Shown one piece after another: positions 35,885-46,140 of a DNA stretch of 64,000 bases. Source of the stretch: Agrypnia vestita (lineage: Eukaryota > Arthropoda > Insecta > Trichoptera > Phryganeidae); assembly GCA_016648135.1 (NCBI GenBank), contig JADDOH010002632.1:1-64000 (forward strand), in the 5' to 3' direction. The notes beneath the pieces are model-generated. The model was not told the origin of the DNA. It saw only the letters and a program-made list of their open reading frames with translations, and did not search any database. The translations under genes were made by a program, and so were the position numbers. How positions within the stretch are numbered: position 1 is the stretch's first letter; each line of letters opens with the position of its first letter.

Positions 35885-36030
35885 TATAATACATCATCAT
35901 CATCATCTTCATTCCCTTTTCCTAGTAGGGTTGGGGGCCCAAAGACTCCACAAGGCGTTTCCATATTCCCGTCTTTCGCTGCTTCTGCATCAGTCAACCA
36001 GTCTAGACCCATTCTGTACTCATGTTTATA
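35885..36030 (-). pseudogene. Non-LTR retrotransposon 3' end with GAT repeat tail (relic)
   Basis: On the minus strand, DWLTDAEAAKDGN in one frame and IWKRLVESLGPQPY-stop in the next resemble the last residues of insect reverse transcriptases (AKDR..WK.LVE). They are followed by a (GAT)n tail at 35899-35886, as after the relic at 38337. Frameshifted and truncated. Confidence 0.5.
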
Positions 36031-36184
36031 ATGCATAATATTTAAATATGTCGTAGTGTATCTCGATGTAAATTAAAATGAAAAAAAAAAATTCTGGCGT
36101 CCTCTAGCGCCAGAAAGGTATTTGTGACTATTGCATTATAAAAAGCGGATTGCTTTAAAAATGAATTTAAAATGTTAATCAATT

Positions 36185-36415
36185 AAAAAGAGACTAAATA
36201 TAAGGTCGAAAATTTTTCGGTAACTTACTAACTGCCATGGCGAAATTGGATAACGCGCCATCCCCGGATAAAATGGAGGTTCGAATCCCGGTAGTAGTTA
36301 AAATATTTTTTTGTAAATTTGATTCTTCTAATTAATTAATAAAAATTTGTTTAATAATTCACAGAACTTTGTTCAGAAGTTGCAACCTCACAATAATAAT
36401 GTGTTTTCTTTAATG
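36185..36415 (+). mobile_element. tRNA-derived SINE
   Basis: Box A-like ATGGCGAAATTGGATAACGC (36236-36255) and perfect B box GGTTCGAATCC (36278-36288) mark a tRNA-related head. It is preceded by AGAGACTAAATATAAGGTCG, also present upstream of the head at 59360-59340 (minus). The tail TGATTCTTCTAATTAATTAA, AATTCACAGAACTTTGTTCA and GAAGTTGCAAC matches the tail at 59250-59160 (minus). The most complete single copy of this family in the window. Transcription by RNA polymerase III is expected for a live copy; the acceptor stem is not conserved, so it is not a tRNA gene. Confidence 0.75.
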
Positions 36416-36786
36416 ATTATTTATTATTATTCAAGTATGCGATTATCCAAAGAAACTATATAATAAACATTTTCTATTCAGCTCTGAAGCTGCTTGTAAA
36501 CACACGTCACATTTGCATACATATCTGTCCGCCGTTAACGTTCTATGGAGGAAACGTTTATTACTTTGGAAACTTTGAATCTGCAAGCGAAACCTCATAC
36601 GCTTCATGTTCTCCGAGTAGTTGCAACCACGAAGCAACGATGAGTAACACTATGACGTAAAAAAGAAAACTGCTCGCGTATTCATAACAACTCCACATTT
36701 TGAATGAAAGGCGACGTGTGAAAGAATATGCTCAGAAATGTGAATTTTCTCGATTTTTATAACACCTCACTTTTCAAATATCATAA
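36416..36786. other. No gene recognised
   Basis: A 64-codon minus frame (36637-36443) has no recognised motif. No repeat end seen. Confidence 0.35.
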
Positions 36787-36791
36787 TATCT

Positions 36792-37025
36792 TGTAATAAT
36801 CTTATTTCGGGATGAGGTTGCTCCAAGTAAAGACTTTGTTCTCGTAAGTATTTATTCGGTAACAATAATGGTTTAGACAATCGTTTATACAGTAAGATGC
36901 GGTCTCGATAACAATGGTAGTAAAAGAGTCTCGACTGGACATTCGTGCGCCCTTTTATACATTCTCTCTCTCTGTCATGCAGTCTCTTTCTGGCGTCGCG
37001 ACATACGTTCCTCAGATCTATTACA
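36792..37025 (-). mobile_element. Solo LTR (234 bp) with 5-bp target duplication
   Basis: Starts TGTAATAATC and ends GATCTATTACA, giving a terminal TGTAATA/TATTACA inverted repeat. It is flanked on both sides by TATCT (36787-36791 and 37026-37030), a perfect 5-bp duplication. On the minus strand it shows a TATA box GTATAAAAGGGCGC (36962-36949), a GAGAGAGAGA stretch upstream of it and CGAATAAATACTTACG as poly-A signal (36858-36843). These are the parts of a retroviral-type LTR. No internal region lies beside it, so recombination between two LTRs is the likely origin. The 50476-50737 LTR is a relative. Confidence 0.88.
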
Positions 37026-37030
37026 TATCT

Positions 37031-38128
37031 TATAATACCAAAAGTGTAAGTTACACATAGGGAAATCCAACTTGTCTAAATGTAAATTTTTTGACGTTTT
37101 TGTTACAAAAGTACATTATTCAAATAGATTTCCTAGCACTAACTTTACAGATGGACATAATTACTATCGTTTCAGTCTCCATCCCACACCCTCCTTACTA
37201 ATGAGGCCACGCATCCCCCCGACATTTGAATCCTTTACATATTTAATTTAAGAGTTATCGTGCCTTCGACCTGCGAAGATACAGTGGCAGTGAAAACGAT
37301 CGATATTAAAAAGAATCAAAGTAATTTCTACAAAGTTTGTTAGTTTCGTAAAATAAAGGAAACAAAAAGTCAATTTAACATCAACGAAATGTTTTCACAT
37401 GCTACTGCGATGTCAGAACTAACTATCGGGTTCTTAAACGATATATTATATTATAACATAAAATATGTTTAATAAATAATAAAAATATTTATGTGTCTAA
37501 GATTAAAAAATTGTAACAGTCACATTTTTTATGGTTAATACCTACTATCGTTTTTAAAAGTTGAAACATCGTGCTTTTTTTCTGAATTTTTGAAAACTTA
37601 AGTAAGTGTAAATTGTTTGTGTTATTTAAATAATATGGAAGAAAGATCCCGATAGGAAAATGCGATGGTCAAACCAAGTCATAGGACGAGTTTTAAATAC
37701 TTGTTCAAAATTAATATATTTGCGCAGATCTATTCATATATTGAAACTTAATTAAGAAATATGTACTGTTTCAGAAGTAAATTTGTAGAAGTGCATAATA
37801 TATGTAAAAAAAATTAAACAATTGTTTTTTTTTTACATTACTTGTTTAATTTACTTCAGGCGCATTTCGTATCATGACGTTTTATTTTCATGTTATCTCA
37901 GGTTCGCCACGGTGAGATCAAAATTTATACGTGTAAAAAATTCTCACTTTTATAAGCCAACAAGGTCACTCACTGGGCAAAAACTTCAGCCGGATAACTG
38001 TTCAGTATTGCGCACTAATTTTGAGTTCGCTAGAAAGTTCCACTCATTTCTGCTAATGCTTTGAATGCTGTTGTCTGTCGAACGGATTCACAGTTCACTA
38101 TCTTTTCGCCCGGTTCTATGGCTTTCGC
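37031..38128. other. No gene recognised
   Basis: AT-rich; overlapping 73-80-codon plus frames at 37822-38307 lack motifs. Confidence 0.35.
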
Positions 38129-38162
38129 TCGATCTCGATGTCGAACTAGACATCGAGATCGA
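38129..38162. repeat. Perfect 14-bp inverted repeat, 6-base loop
   Basis: TCGATCTCGATGTC (38129-38142) and GACATCGAGATCGA (38149-38162) are exact complements around GAACTA. The right side continues CATCGAGA, a third iteration of the CATCGAG unit. Confidence 0.85.
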
Positions 38163-38336
38163 CATCGAGACGCGCGACGCGACTCATTTTATTTATTTTA
38201 TTTGTTTGTTTTTTTATACATTTATAAAATCGATTCTTCTGGTATATATTCGTGCATTTCTATATATTCGATATCTTTCTAAAACGTCTAGACTGTTATT
38301 CTCGTGAGGATATAAAGATATTTATGAAATCTTCCG

Positions 38337-38640
38337 AAGGACCAAGAATCGACTCATCATCATCATCTATGGCTCCACAGCCCATTATGGGCCTTGGCCT
38401 CCCCCAACATTCCTCTCCATCTTCTTCTACACTGACATATACTCCTCCAATCCCTGATGTTTATCTCAAGTCTTTCTGCACTCCATCCCGCCATCGGAGT
38501 TTGGGTCTACCAACGCTGCGTCTACCTTGGGGCTTTGTGTGGAGAATCTTTTTTTGCATTCTCTGTTCATTTATTCTTTCTAAGTGCCCTGCCCATCGCA
38601 GCCTGCCTATTTTGATAAATTGGTTTATGTTGGACTCATT
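38337..38640 (-). pseudogene. Non-LTR retrotransposon C-terminus with TGATGA tail (relic)
   Basis: Minus frame NINQFIKIGRLRWAGHLERI, then KKILHTKPQGRRSVGRPKL and RWRDGVQKDLR ends at a stop. A one-base shift restores DWRSICQCRRRWRGMLGEA, then KAHNGLWSHR-stop and a (TGATGA)n tail. The IGRLRWAGH, GRR..GRPK.RW.D.V, DW...A..R..WR...EAK...GL order is the usual end of insect non-LTR reverse transcriptases. One frameshift near 38465 and truncation at the 5' side. The 130-codon plus frame here is antisense to it. Confidence 0.85.
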
Positions 38641-39429
38641 GTAAATGCCAAGAATTAACTAGGTGAATATAATTTTATTTTAAATTTAGACATAATTATT
38701 AATTTCAAAAAACTAACAATCTTTGTATTAATCACATTGATTATTTTTACGTTGGCTATACGTCCGTCTTGAAGAAGACGGACGCACAATAAGAACAAGT
38801 CCTGATGAAGATACGTAAACAATGGTATCTAAAAGGGACGATTTTAAAAATGATCAATGTGGCTTACACAAAGTTTGTCATTTTTTTTAAATTATAATTA
38901 AATGTGTAGTTAATAAATTAACTGTGCATTCAGAAATCATCCTTGTTTACCATTTTTTATCCACTGCTGGAAGGGTAGTTAGAAATATTTTCCATAAAAT
39001 GATGTTTTCCAAAAGAACCAAAAATTCACCATATTTATTAGAATAAGGTAGGTATCATAAAATTTTTACCGTCAGAATTAATGAATTTACGTTGTGTACT
39101 AGGTAAAATTATTTGTAAAATATTTTTATGTATTTTCATTATTGTTAAATTTGAAAATATTACAACGTTATAAGATAATGATGTTACACGTTACGCAACG
39201 TGAAATAATTATTCCCCCGAAGGTAATGTTTTTCCTTTTAGAGATTTTCGCCGTGTTTCAATATCATTAATCAACCACCGGTATACTTTTCCATATAACC
39301 ACCCGTCAGAGGATGTTTACCTATGGAAATTTTCATAATATTTTGAGATCTGACATAAATTATTGAGTTCGGACGTGTTGAGGGAGAATTCTAAAATTCG
39401 TTCGTATCAAGTTGTTCAGAAGGATATAA
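38641..39429. other. No gene recognised
   Basis: AT-rich. A self-complementary GTCCGTCTTGAAGAAGACGGAC (38763-38784) is a small hairpin. Nothing else supported. Confidence 0.4.
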
Positions 39430-39629
39430 TAATTTATTTTATTTATTCGTTCAAGCATACACAGTGAGTACAGAATTATATATTATTACATTTCATTTCA
39501 TTTTACACATTTTTTGGTGTGAAGTATTAACAGACGTGTACTAACTTGTTAATGAGAAAAAATCAACAGATGTCTCTAGCCGAAACCATAGTAATATATG
39601 AAAGGTTCTTGATTTGAACATGTATCTAT
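39430..39629 (-). repeat. Possible non-LTR 3' tail (ATTTATT)
   Basis: TTTATTTTATTTATTCG (39434-39450) followed by AAGCATACACAGTGAGTAC resembles the antisense AAAT-tailed ends at 5871, 9961 and 32647. Weak evidence. Confidence 0.25.
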
Positions 39630-40230
39630 TGTAACGAGGCTAAAAAGAATCACGCACTCGTGTCGAGTGACAGTTTTTTGAAATGATTACAATATTACCG
39701 AAGATTCCAGAACGGCCTAGCATAATCTACGGCTTACGAGAAACATCTCTAAAAGTCTGGAAACCGCGAGGATGTTCTCGGTAATGCTGGAAACGTCTGG
39801 GAATTTCGATATCAGCATTAGCTAATATAAATACGACACACGGGAGTAAGGACGAATAAGTTGTTTCCGTGCGCGTTGACAGCGATAATAGAAGCGAAGG
39901 CGAGCTGCGGACTAGGCTGGCCAAGCGAGTGGTAGCGGCGAGTTGCGAGAAACCAGTGGTGCCAAGCGAGCGGTAATTCATCAGCGATTCTAGAAAGTTC
40001 TTACGTAGCGAAATAAACCGAAACGAAATTAATAAGTGCGGAAATTGATAGAATATTCTAGTGAACAGTGAATAAAGTGTTAAAGCGAATATAAAGTGTC
40101 TATTTACGAGTGATATTTTGCGAAACATTTTAATTTAAGGAATAGCGTTACATTTAATAGTGATAAGCGACTTTGTGCGTTTAAATAATTAATTATTCTG
40201 TAATCAATAAATCCGTTATTAAATCCCAGC
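39630..40230 (+). mobile_element. LTR-like segment (possible solo LTR)
   Basis: Begins TGTAACGAGG and an inverted CGTTACA occurs at 40146-40152. A TATA-like CTAATATAAATACGACAC (39819-39836) and a terminal CAATAAATCCGTTATTAAAT (40204-40223) fit promoter and poly-A sites. No target duplication could be matched at either candidate end. The 133-codon minus frame (40128-39727) is antisense and motif-free. Confidence 0.35.
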
Positions 40231-40289
40231 GTTTTCATTAATGACTTTCAAAAAATTGATAATGTGTGGATATTGTTACGATGGAAATG

Positions 40290-40372
40290 GTCAACGTTGG
40301 ATTGTTTAGAGTGATCACTTAAGCCAGATCATAGAGGTTGTAAGCCCTGAGCTGATGATGATGATGATGATG
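40290..40372 (+). repeat. Repeat fragment ending in GATGAT microsatellite
   Basis: GTGATCACTTAAGCCAGATC and GGTTGTAAGCCCTGAGC are shared with fragments at 26690, 57190 and 58880. The fragment ends in (GAT)n at 40353-40372. Confidence 0.55.
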
Positions 40373-40483
40373 TATAAACACGGCGTATTGTAAAAAACAT
40401 TATTTGTATACCACGTGGGTGGTGCTTATTTTTGTGAATGGGTTAGGACGAATTTCAATGTATGTAGGATTTGGGAGGTAGAC

Positions 40484-40520
40484 GATAATGTACGATATTG
40501 TCGTAATATCGTACATTATC
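40484..40520. repeat. Perfect 16-bp inverted repeat, 5-base loop
   Basis: GATAATGTACGATATT (40484-40499) and AATATCGTACATTATC (40505-40520) are exact complements around GTCGT. The overlapping 68-85-codon frames arise around this palindrome and are not supported. Confidence 0.9.
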
Positions 40521-40671
40521 CCTGGCCAGAGAATGGCATCGGCTGCAGAGAGAATACAAATATATCTAAGTGGTTCATACAGCGTGAAATCCCAAACACA
40601 TGTGTATGTGTGCCTTCCGCTCTCCTTACTGGTCATTATTTTAAATCTATTTTCAGAGCTTTTGATAATTA

Positions 40672-41269
40672 GGGGCGGTTCTAGTATTACGTAATCAGAA
40701 TTTTAGTAATTTTTAACCCCCCCCCCTCCCCCTTTTCAGCGAAAGTAATAAGCATTGGTAAATTTTTTACAAAATCTGTTCCAGTTTCTTTATTGTTGTT
40801 CATTTGCAAGTACCTACCTTACCAAGTAACGTAGTTACTAGGTCTATGACAATGAAATAAGCAATTTATAAACTGTATAGGAATTTAATGCGCATTTAAT
40901 AATTATTCAAACCAATCATTAACACAATATTTAAATATTATATTATTAACATATAAAAGATATTTATTTATATTGTTCTATTTAAAAATGTAGTAAATAT
41001 AATTTAATCATCCTCAGTCCAAGGTAGTTGAATCTACGACTCTCGAATTTTTCAATGATATTGTATGTTTCCTGTTCGACTTTTTGTGTGTGCTCACTTT
41101 TGTGTATAATTTACTAAATTTTGCAAAAAAATACGAAAAGTAAATAAATAAATATTGCTTACGTAATCGCCATTCAGACCCCCCCCGTCCCCCATGTCAT
41201 TAAAAATAAGCAAAGCAAAGACCCCCCCCCCAGCCCCCTTTGCTGCTTACGTAATACTTGAACGGCCCC
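40672..41269. mobile_element. TIR element with TTA target duplication (Harbinger-like)
   Basis: Ends GGGGCGGTTCTAGTATTACG and its inverse CGTAATACTTGAACGGCCCC form a TIR of about 28 bases. Both sides are flanked by TTA (40669-40671 and 41270-41272). A TWA 3-bp duplication is typical of PIF/Harbinger, so that class is tentative. The interior (AT-rich, several poly-C runs near both ends) has no open frame, so the copy is non-autonomous. Confidence 0.7.
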
Positions 41270-41272
41270 TTA

Positions 41273-42271
41273 TGTTTTATGTATAATTTTTGTAAAGTAC
41301 TTGTACATTTATATGGCGGACCAGGTCATGCATACCTATCTTGGTTACGCTGGAATTAACACATTATTATTATTATTATATCCGAGCTATTTTCACAATT
41401 TTTAAAATATGAAACCCCGCGGAAATACGCTGTAATGAATAATAGCTCCCACGACAGTGGATAGAAAACTGATGATTTCGATAATAGGCGAAGACTTATT
41501 TTCATTTGATAAATCAGCTGTTGCAGACATTTTTAAAATTCCAATCAATTTACGTGTACTCTTATTAAATATATTTTCATAATTAAGATTCTAGCATTTA
41601 ATCAAGCCCAGCCCATTATATCGAAATTACATTATGACCGCATTAATGCGCAGGGCGCTTTCAACCGAGCCAACATTTCCCGAGTTTGCATAAACTTGCG
41701 AGAGATATCAAGGCACGAACTACACAACCATCCTTTGATTCAAAAATATCGGCTTTCCACCCTATTCATGGCCATGCCGTGGACCTTGTCTAGATCCATG
41801 ATAATCCGTTTTTTTTTAAATATAATAAATATATATAATTTATGATAAAATATAGAAGTATCACAGAAACGAAGCTATTATTATGAGAAACGTGTGTAGA
41901 AGTCTTTTTATACGATGGCCCAGAGCTTAGAACTTTAGGTGGAACATACTGACATAAAAAAATATTCTAAGTTTTTATGATTTAATCCGTGCAAACTTAA
42001 CGCATACATGAAATATAAATATTATTTTATTTTGATTCACCAAATATTATATTCTTTTTACCAAGAATTTGTTGCCAAGAATATCACATTTATATGAAAT
42101 TGTAAATCTATCCTCTTCCTTATATGTATTGCTTGTCATAAATGTTAGTACAAAATTGTTTCCTAAAATCGTGCAGAAATACAAAAAACCTTAATTAATT
42201 CTTAAAATTATGTAGCACCTCTTTTCAATACTTTTCATATAAATACAAGTTGTCGAATTTAAATATTTAGA
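41273..42271. other. No gene recognised; one repeat fragment
   Basis: 41895-41960 (GTGTGTAGAAGTCTTTTTATACGATGG..) resembles 54540-54575, part of the 58782 TIR family. 41590-41790 is comparatively GC-rich and repeat-free. Confidence 0.4.
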
Positions 42272-42330
42272 TCGATAATGCCCTCATAAGGCGAAACGCG
42301 TCTCAGAAAATTAAAAATGTAGAACTTAAA
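42272..42330 (+). ncRNA. Hammerhead-like motif (third family, degenerate box)
   Basis: CGATAATGCC..GGCGAAACGCGTC: stem II GCC/GGC with a seven-base loop (42279-42292), GAAAC at 42293-42297, GC and GTC, the preferred cleavage triplet, at 42300-42302. The CUGANGA box is poorly kept. The motif order matches the other termini, but this copy alone would not be convincing. Confidence 0.35.
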
Positions 42331-42484
42331 AACAAGTGTTTTCATCTCCATATACGGGAGCTTACTGTTCATAAAACGATAACGGATGAGTGGTTTTATA
42401 TTATTTTATTTTTAATGACAGAATACTGGATACAAAATACATTAAAAACTATACGTTATTATTTTAAATGCCTACTTTCCCATT

Positions 42485-42670
42485 TACAAGTGTCTGTTGC
42501 CTGCTCTAGCAACATACATATGTATATTTAGTGTATCAAAGTAGTGTGATCAAATATGAATACGTAAATAAATAATTGATTCAATGTTCTATGGGTTCAA
42601 GTTATTGTCAAGAAAATGGATGTTGTGTAGGAGTGACTTCTTGAATGATGATAGGGTATCTGCAAGAATG
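42485..42670 (+). repeat. Dispersed repeat, second copy of the 7185 family
   Basis: Same order of conserved blocks as 7185-7375 (see that entry), about 35 kb away and in the same orientation. Confidence 0.7.
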
Positions 42671-43879
42671 AGTATCATTACGTTTGTCAATATTTACTGT
42701 CAGTCTTATTGGAGATCGGCTTCTTGCTTCAGTAATTCCATTAAATCCACATTTTCATGAGTCAAGACAGAAGTAAGCATGATGAGTCTTCGAATACCGA
42801 CAGGAAATGATACCGCCCACTGAATCTTCGTCACGATATATATTTAGTATCTACCTATCCAAAGTTTGTACGTTTTTAATAACAATGTCTAACGTTGAAT
42901 AAAGTACGAATCACTACGAAGTTCAAAAATATAAAATATTGTTTTAGGTCCCGAACTAAAACAATGTTTTTTAATTTGTAAAAAAAAAACACAAAGGTGA
43001 CCAAACAACACACGTTGCACAACACAAGTCAAACATTATTATTAATTGGTTAATGTTGGTACGAAAAAATGCTGTTCTGAACGGAGCTTTCTGGAGTAAC
43101 ATTGTTCAATGGTTAGATATGTCTACTACGAGAATCATGATATCTGTCGCGAGGAACTGCAAAACTAATAATTATTTCCTGTACGATTTCCTGCCCTCAA
43201 ATTTCCATTTCACATGTAATTTCATAAAATACTGCAGATGTTGAATACAATAATGAATTCCATATTATTTGATGTACACCCGTATGTTATGGCTTTTGTT
43301 ACAGTTAATAATAATAATAATAAAATATTTTATGCGTAGATTATTATAAACTTTAAGTCAAATTTTATTAATTTGTCTATTAACATTAATATATAGATAT
43401 ATGTCGTCGCGGATTTTTTTTATAGAAGGGACTTTTCGTGGTAACCTATTTTACAACTAAAGTGGATAAAAAAATGATCGAGCGATGCGTTTTTTACATT
43501 TTTTTTTATTATATATATTATAAGGTAAAGGTATTTTATATATATATAATAAGGTAAAAATACATACATATTACCTTAACGGTAAGAGATATTTAAATTC
43601 TTTCTATAGAGAAGTTGTAGAACTCAAAAATTCTATAAAAAATACCCCGACGGCATATACCTACGTATATGTAAAGGTTAATACACAAATTGATTAATAT
43701 TATTAGAAGTTACTAACTTTATTATCTATTTAATTAACTCTATTTAATAATGTCTATAACCAACATTATCAAGACGCTACGCTACTCTAGATAGCGCTGT
43801 TCTCACAGCCTTTACTGGCGGTAAAAAAATTAAAAGTACGTCACTTTGACGGTTTATAGCTAGTAATGTAAATAATACT
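42671..43879. other. No gene recognised
   Basis: AT-rich, with short TATATA runs near 43510-43560. The 63-codon frame at 43053-43244 lacks motifs. Confidence 0.35.
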
Positions 43880-44345
43880 AAACATTTACATCAGGAATGT
43901 ATGGAAGTGAAGCCTGGAATTGGCAAAAGAGGAATGAAAGTAGACTGAATGCGGTAGAAATGCGGTCACTAAGACGCTTGTGTGGAAAATCTTTGGTCGA
44001 TAGAGTAAGGAATGAACAAATTAGACGTGAATGCAATGCTGGCTGTAATGTGCTAGATAGAATGAAGAAAGAAGTGCTGAGATGGTTTGGTCATGTGGAA
44101 CGAGGAAAGGATGGTTAAGAAAACATACGAGGCGAGTGTTGAAGGCAACAGGAATAGAGGGCGTCCGCGAAAGACCTGGCACGATCAGATACAACAAGTG
44201 TTTGAGGATGGCCCCGTTAAAAGCCGCAACAACCGTAGAACTTGTATGAGAAGGTGTATGAATGTGGCCGAAGCAAAAGTGGTGTGCCAGGATAGAAGAG
44301 TGTAGCGTTCAATCCTCTCTGCCTACCCCTGCGGGGAAACGGCGT
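43880..44345 (+). pseudogene. Non-LTR retrotransposon reverse-transcriptase C-terminus (relic)
   Basis: Frame 1 (43897-44118): MYGSEAWNWQKRNESRLNAV, EMRSLRRLCGKSLVDRVRNE and LRWFGHVERG. A frameshift near 44105 is followed by frame 2 (to 44305): YEASVEGNRNRGRPRKTWHD and ACMRR-like TCMRRCMNVAEAKVVCQDRR. The YGSE.W, E.R.LR..CG.S..DR.RN, LRWFGH.ER, GRGRPR.TW.D, AK..C.DR order is the standard C-terminal tail of a common insect non-LTR reverse transcriptase. It is followed by SAYPCG-like codons and a TTAGTCAGTTAGTTAGTTA end (44351-44369). Polymerase core missing; 13466-13560 is a shorter copy. Confidence 0.88.
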
Positions 44346-44735
44346 GGTGGTTAGTCAGTTAGTTAGTTACATCAGGTGTAAATGAAATGCTGGTGCTTGC
44401 ACGGTACCAGGGGTACAAAGGTGACAATAGGTCTTCACTCATTAGTAGTCCGGATTATAAGTGGCCCGTGATTCTGGCCCCGCGGTGGACCGGAGCCAGC
44501 GCGGCCAGGTCAATTGTCCGCGCTAACCGTTTTGCACGGAGCGAGAGCTTCCGAGCTGGTCCGCTTGCATTTTAATGAGCGCACAAAGTTTGGAGAATTT
44601 ATTCATGGGATTACCACGTCCGGCGGGAGCTCTTTAAATGGATGATCCGCCAAGTGGAATGCGGATGCGTCATTACAAAATTACTAGCCGACGGGTAAAT
44701 TAGATTTACACATCGAATCCTAAAGAATAAGTAAT
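44346..44735. other. GC-rich island, no gene recognised
   Basis: 44460-44660 is GC-rich (GGCCCCGCGGTGGACCGG, CCAGCGCGGCCAGG, CGTCCGGCGGGAGC) and free of recognised repeats. A 62-codon plus frame (44387-44575) has no motif. Candidate regulatory element. Confidence 0.4.
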
Positions 44736-45245
44736 AATTTTTAAAAATGTGTTTCAACCCAAGCCAAAGGCTTCTTCGTCAGGATAACAAAAATAATATT
44801 TAAAAATCGAAGTATAGACCAAAATATTAAAAAGTTATATATGGAAAATGATAATAGAAAGTACCTACTTAACATGAAAATAAATTTAAAAGATAACTAT
44901 TTGCAAAAAGGACCAGATTATTTATAATATTCAATTTACTATTTCACTCTTTCTTATTTCCAAAATTTCTAATTTATTAAATTGTGATTCTGTATAAATT
45001 GTATGTAAAATTTGTAAACCCTAATTAATACCGAAAGAATGATCCATAGCCAAAAGATGGTTAGAAAATTCGGAATAATTATTACTATTTAAACACCTTA
45101 AGTGTTCCTTAACTCTAATTTCAAAATTTCTATACGTTTTTCCTATATTAAAATTTAACAAAGTCAATTTATATAAATTGAAATAATAATTATTGCCATG
45201 GGATGGGATTTGTTCATTATTAGTAGTGCGCAAGTCATTGCATTT
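44736..45245 (-). mobile_element. Penelope-like element 3' end: GIY-YIG endonuclease relic plus hammerhead-like motif
   Basis: On the minus strand (45240-45021) the protein reads NNYYFNLYKLTLLNFNIGKT, then YRNFEIRVKEHLRCL and SEFSNHLLAMDHSFG. The YKL...(Y)IGKT.R.F..R..EH....N....S.F..HLL...H.F order is that of the GIY-YIG endonuclease domain that ends Penelope proteins. A later frame gives NKLEILEIRKSEIVN, like the E..EI.K tail of these proteins. About 230 bases downstream the 3' region carries a hammerhead-like motif (44782-44749: CTGACGA, AGCC/GGCT stem, GAAAC). Y of YIG is replaced and the frame is broken, so the copy is dead. It links the palindromes at 31157 and 61326 to Penelope. Confidence 0.75.
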
Positions 45246-45247
45246 TA

Positions 45248-45876
45248 GGCCTACAACGCACTGGCGGCCAGCCGTGGTGCGGCCTCTCGTTGCGGTAAGC
45301 CGCACTTGGATATTTACATGAAACCGCATGAAATCAACGCACTGACTCGCGGTCAGCCGTCAGCCGCTCCGGTCGTCTCGGGACTGCGGCTAGTGGCACC
45401 GGTTGAATGATGCGGCGCGCCGCATTCCCTCCACGGTTAGCCGCAATCGCCGCTCGCTTCCCGCCCCACTCGGCCGTTAGACACTGTACGCAGGGCGCGC
45501 GTGTGTTTAAATATTGTTTTGATAATAATTCTTTTATACGATTTTAATGACATCCTAGTGTATCTAAAGAACTTACCTTCAAATATCTTAAGTTCTGAAA
45601 TAAAAATATTAAACTCTGCTGTCATGTCGTGTCTCCAGTAGAGGGTATATCCAAAATCTATGTATATTTTTACGACGACGTTTTCCACGATAATATAAAT
45701 AAACAACTGCAGAAACTTTTTCGACATTCATCATGTTCAATATCTCTAGAAGCACTGACGATTGCGGCGGACCGCAATAGAACCGAGACGATACGGTTAG
45801 CCGGAATAAGGCGTGCCGTCGCGGTTTACCGCAACGAGAGGCCGCACCACGGCCAGCCGCTAGTACGTTCTAGGCC
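45248..45876. mobile_element. GC-rich TIR element (MITE-like, 629 bp) beside the Penelope relic
   Basis: Left GGCCTACAACGCACTGGCGG..CCAGCCGTGGTGCGGCC and right GGCCGCACCACGGCCAGCCG..GTACGTTCTAGGCC are inverted repeats of about 55 bases at about 90% identity. The following GTTGCGGTAAGCCGC (left) and CGGTTTACCGCAAC (right) extend it. Iterated GCGGTTAGCCGC-like motifs lie inside both ends. No transposase frame. Flanking duplication is not clear. It abuts the Penelope frame and may have interrupted it. Confidence 0.75.
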
Positions 45877-46140
45877 AACTGAAGACCAAATATGATCCAA
45901 TAATTAATATTTAAGAGCGAAAACGTTATGTTAACCCATTACCGCCCACCACACACGCTAGTGTATAGCTGTTCGAAGCGAGATTTGGTGTTTTCTTCTT
46001 ATAATTATTATGTAAGTACCTTATTACTTATTTCAAAATGATAAAGTATTATAATTAAAAACTATTGTATTTTGATATTACTTTTTGGTTATTCATTATC
46101 AATATAATTAAACAAATTAACTTAGTTTATCACCACTTAA
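45877..46140. other. No gene recognised
   Basis: Short AT-rich spacer. Confidence 0.4.

Noticed and set aside
35885..35900. CRISPR or satellite array at the (CAT)n, (GAT)n runs
   Set aside because: Short trinucleotide tails of retroposon relics; no spacer structure.
36235..36300. Possible tRNA gene
   Set aside because: A and B boxes are present but the acceptor stem does not pair, and SINE tails follow; related copies occur elsewhere in the window.
38252..38644. 130-codon plus frame
   Set aside because: It is antisense to a clear non-LTR reverse-transcriptase relic on the minus strand.
39727..40128. 133-codon minus frame
   Set aside because: Lies in an LTR-like segment in antisense and has no motif.
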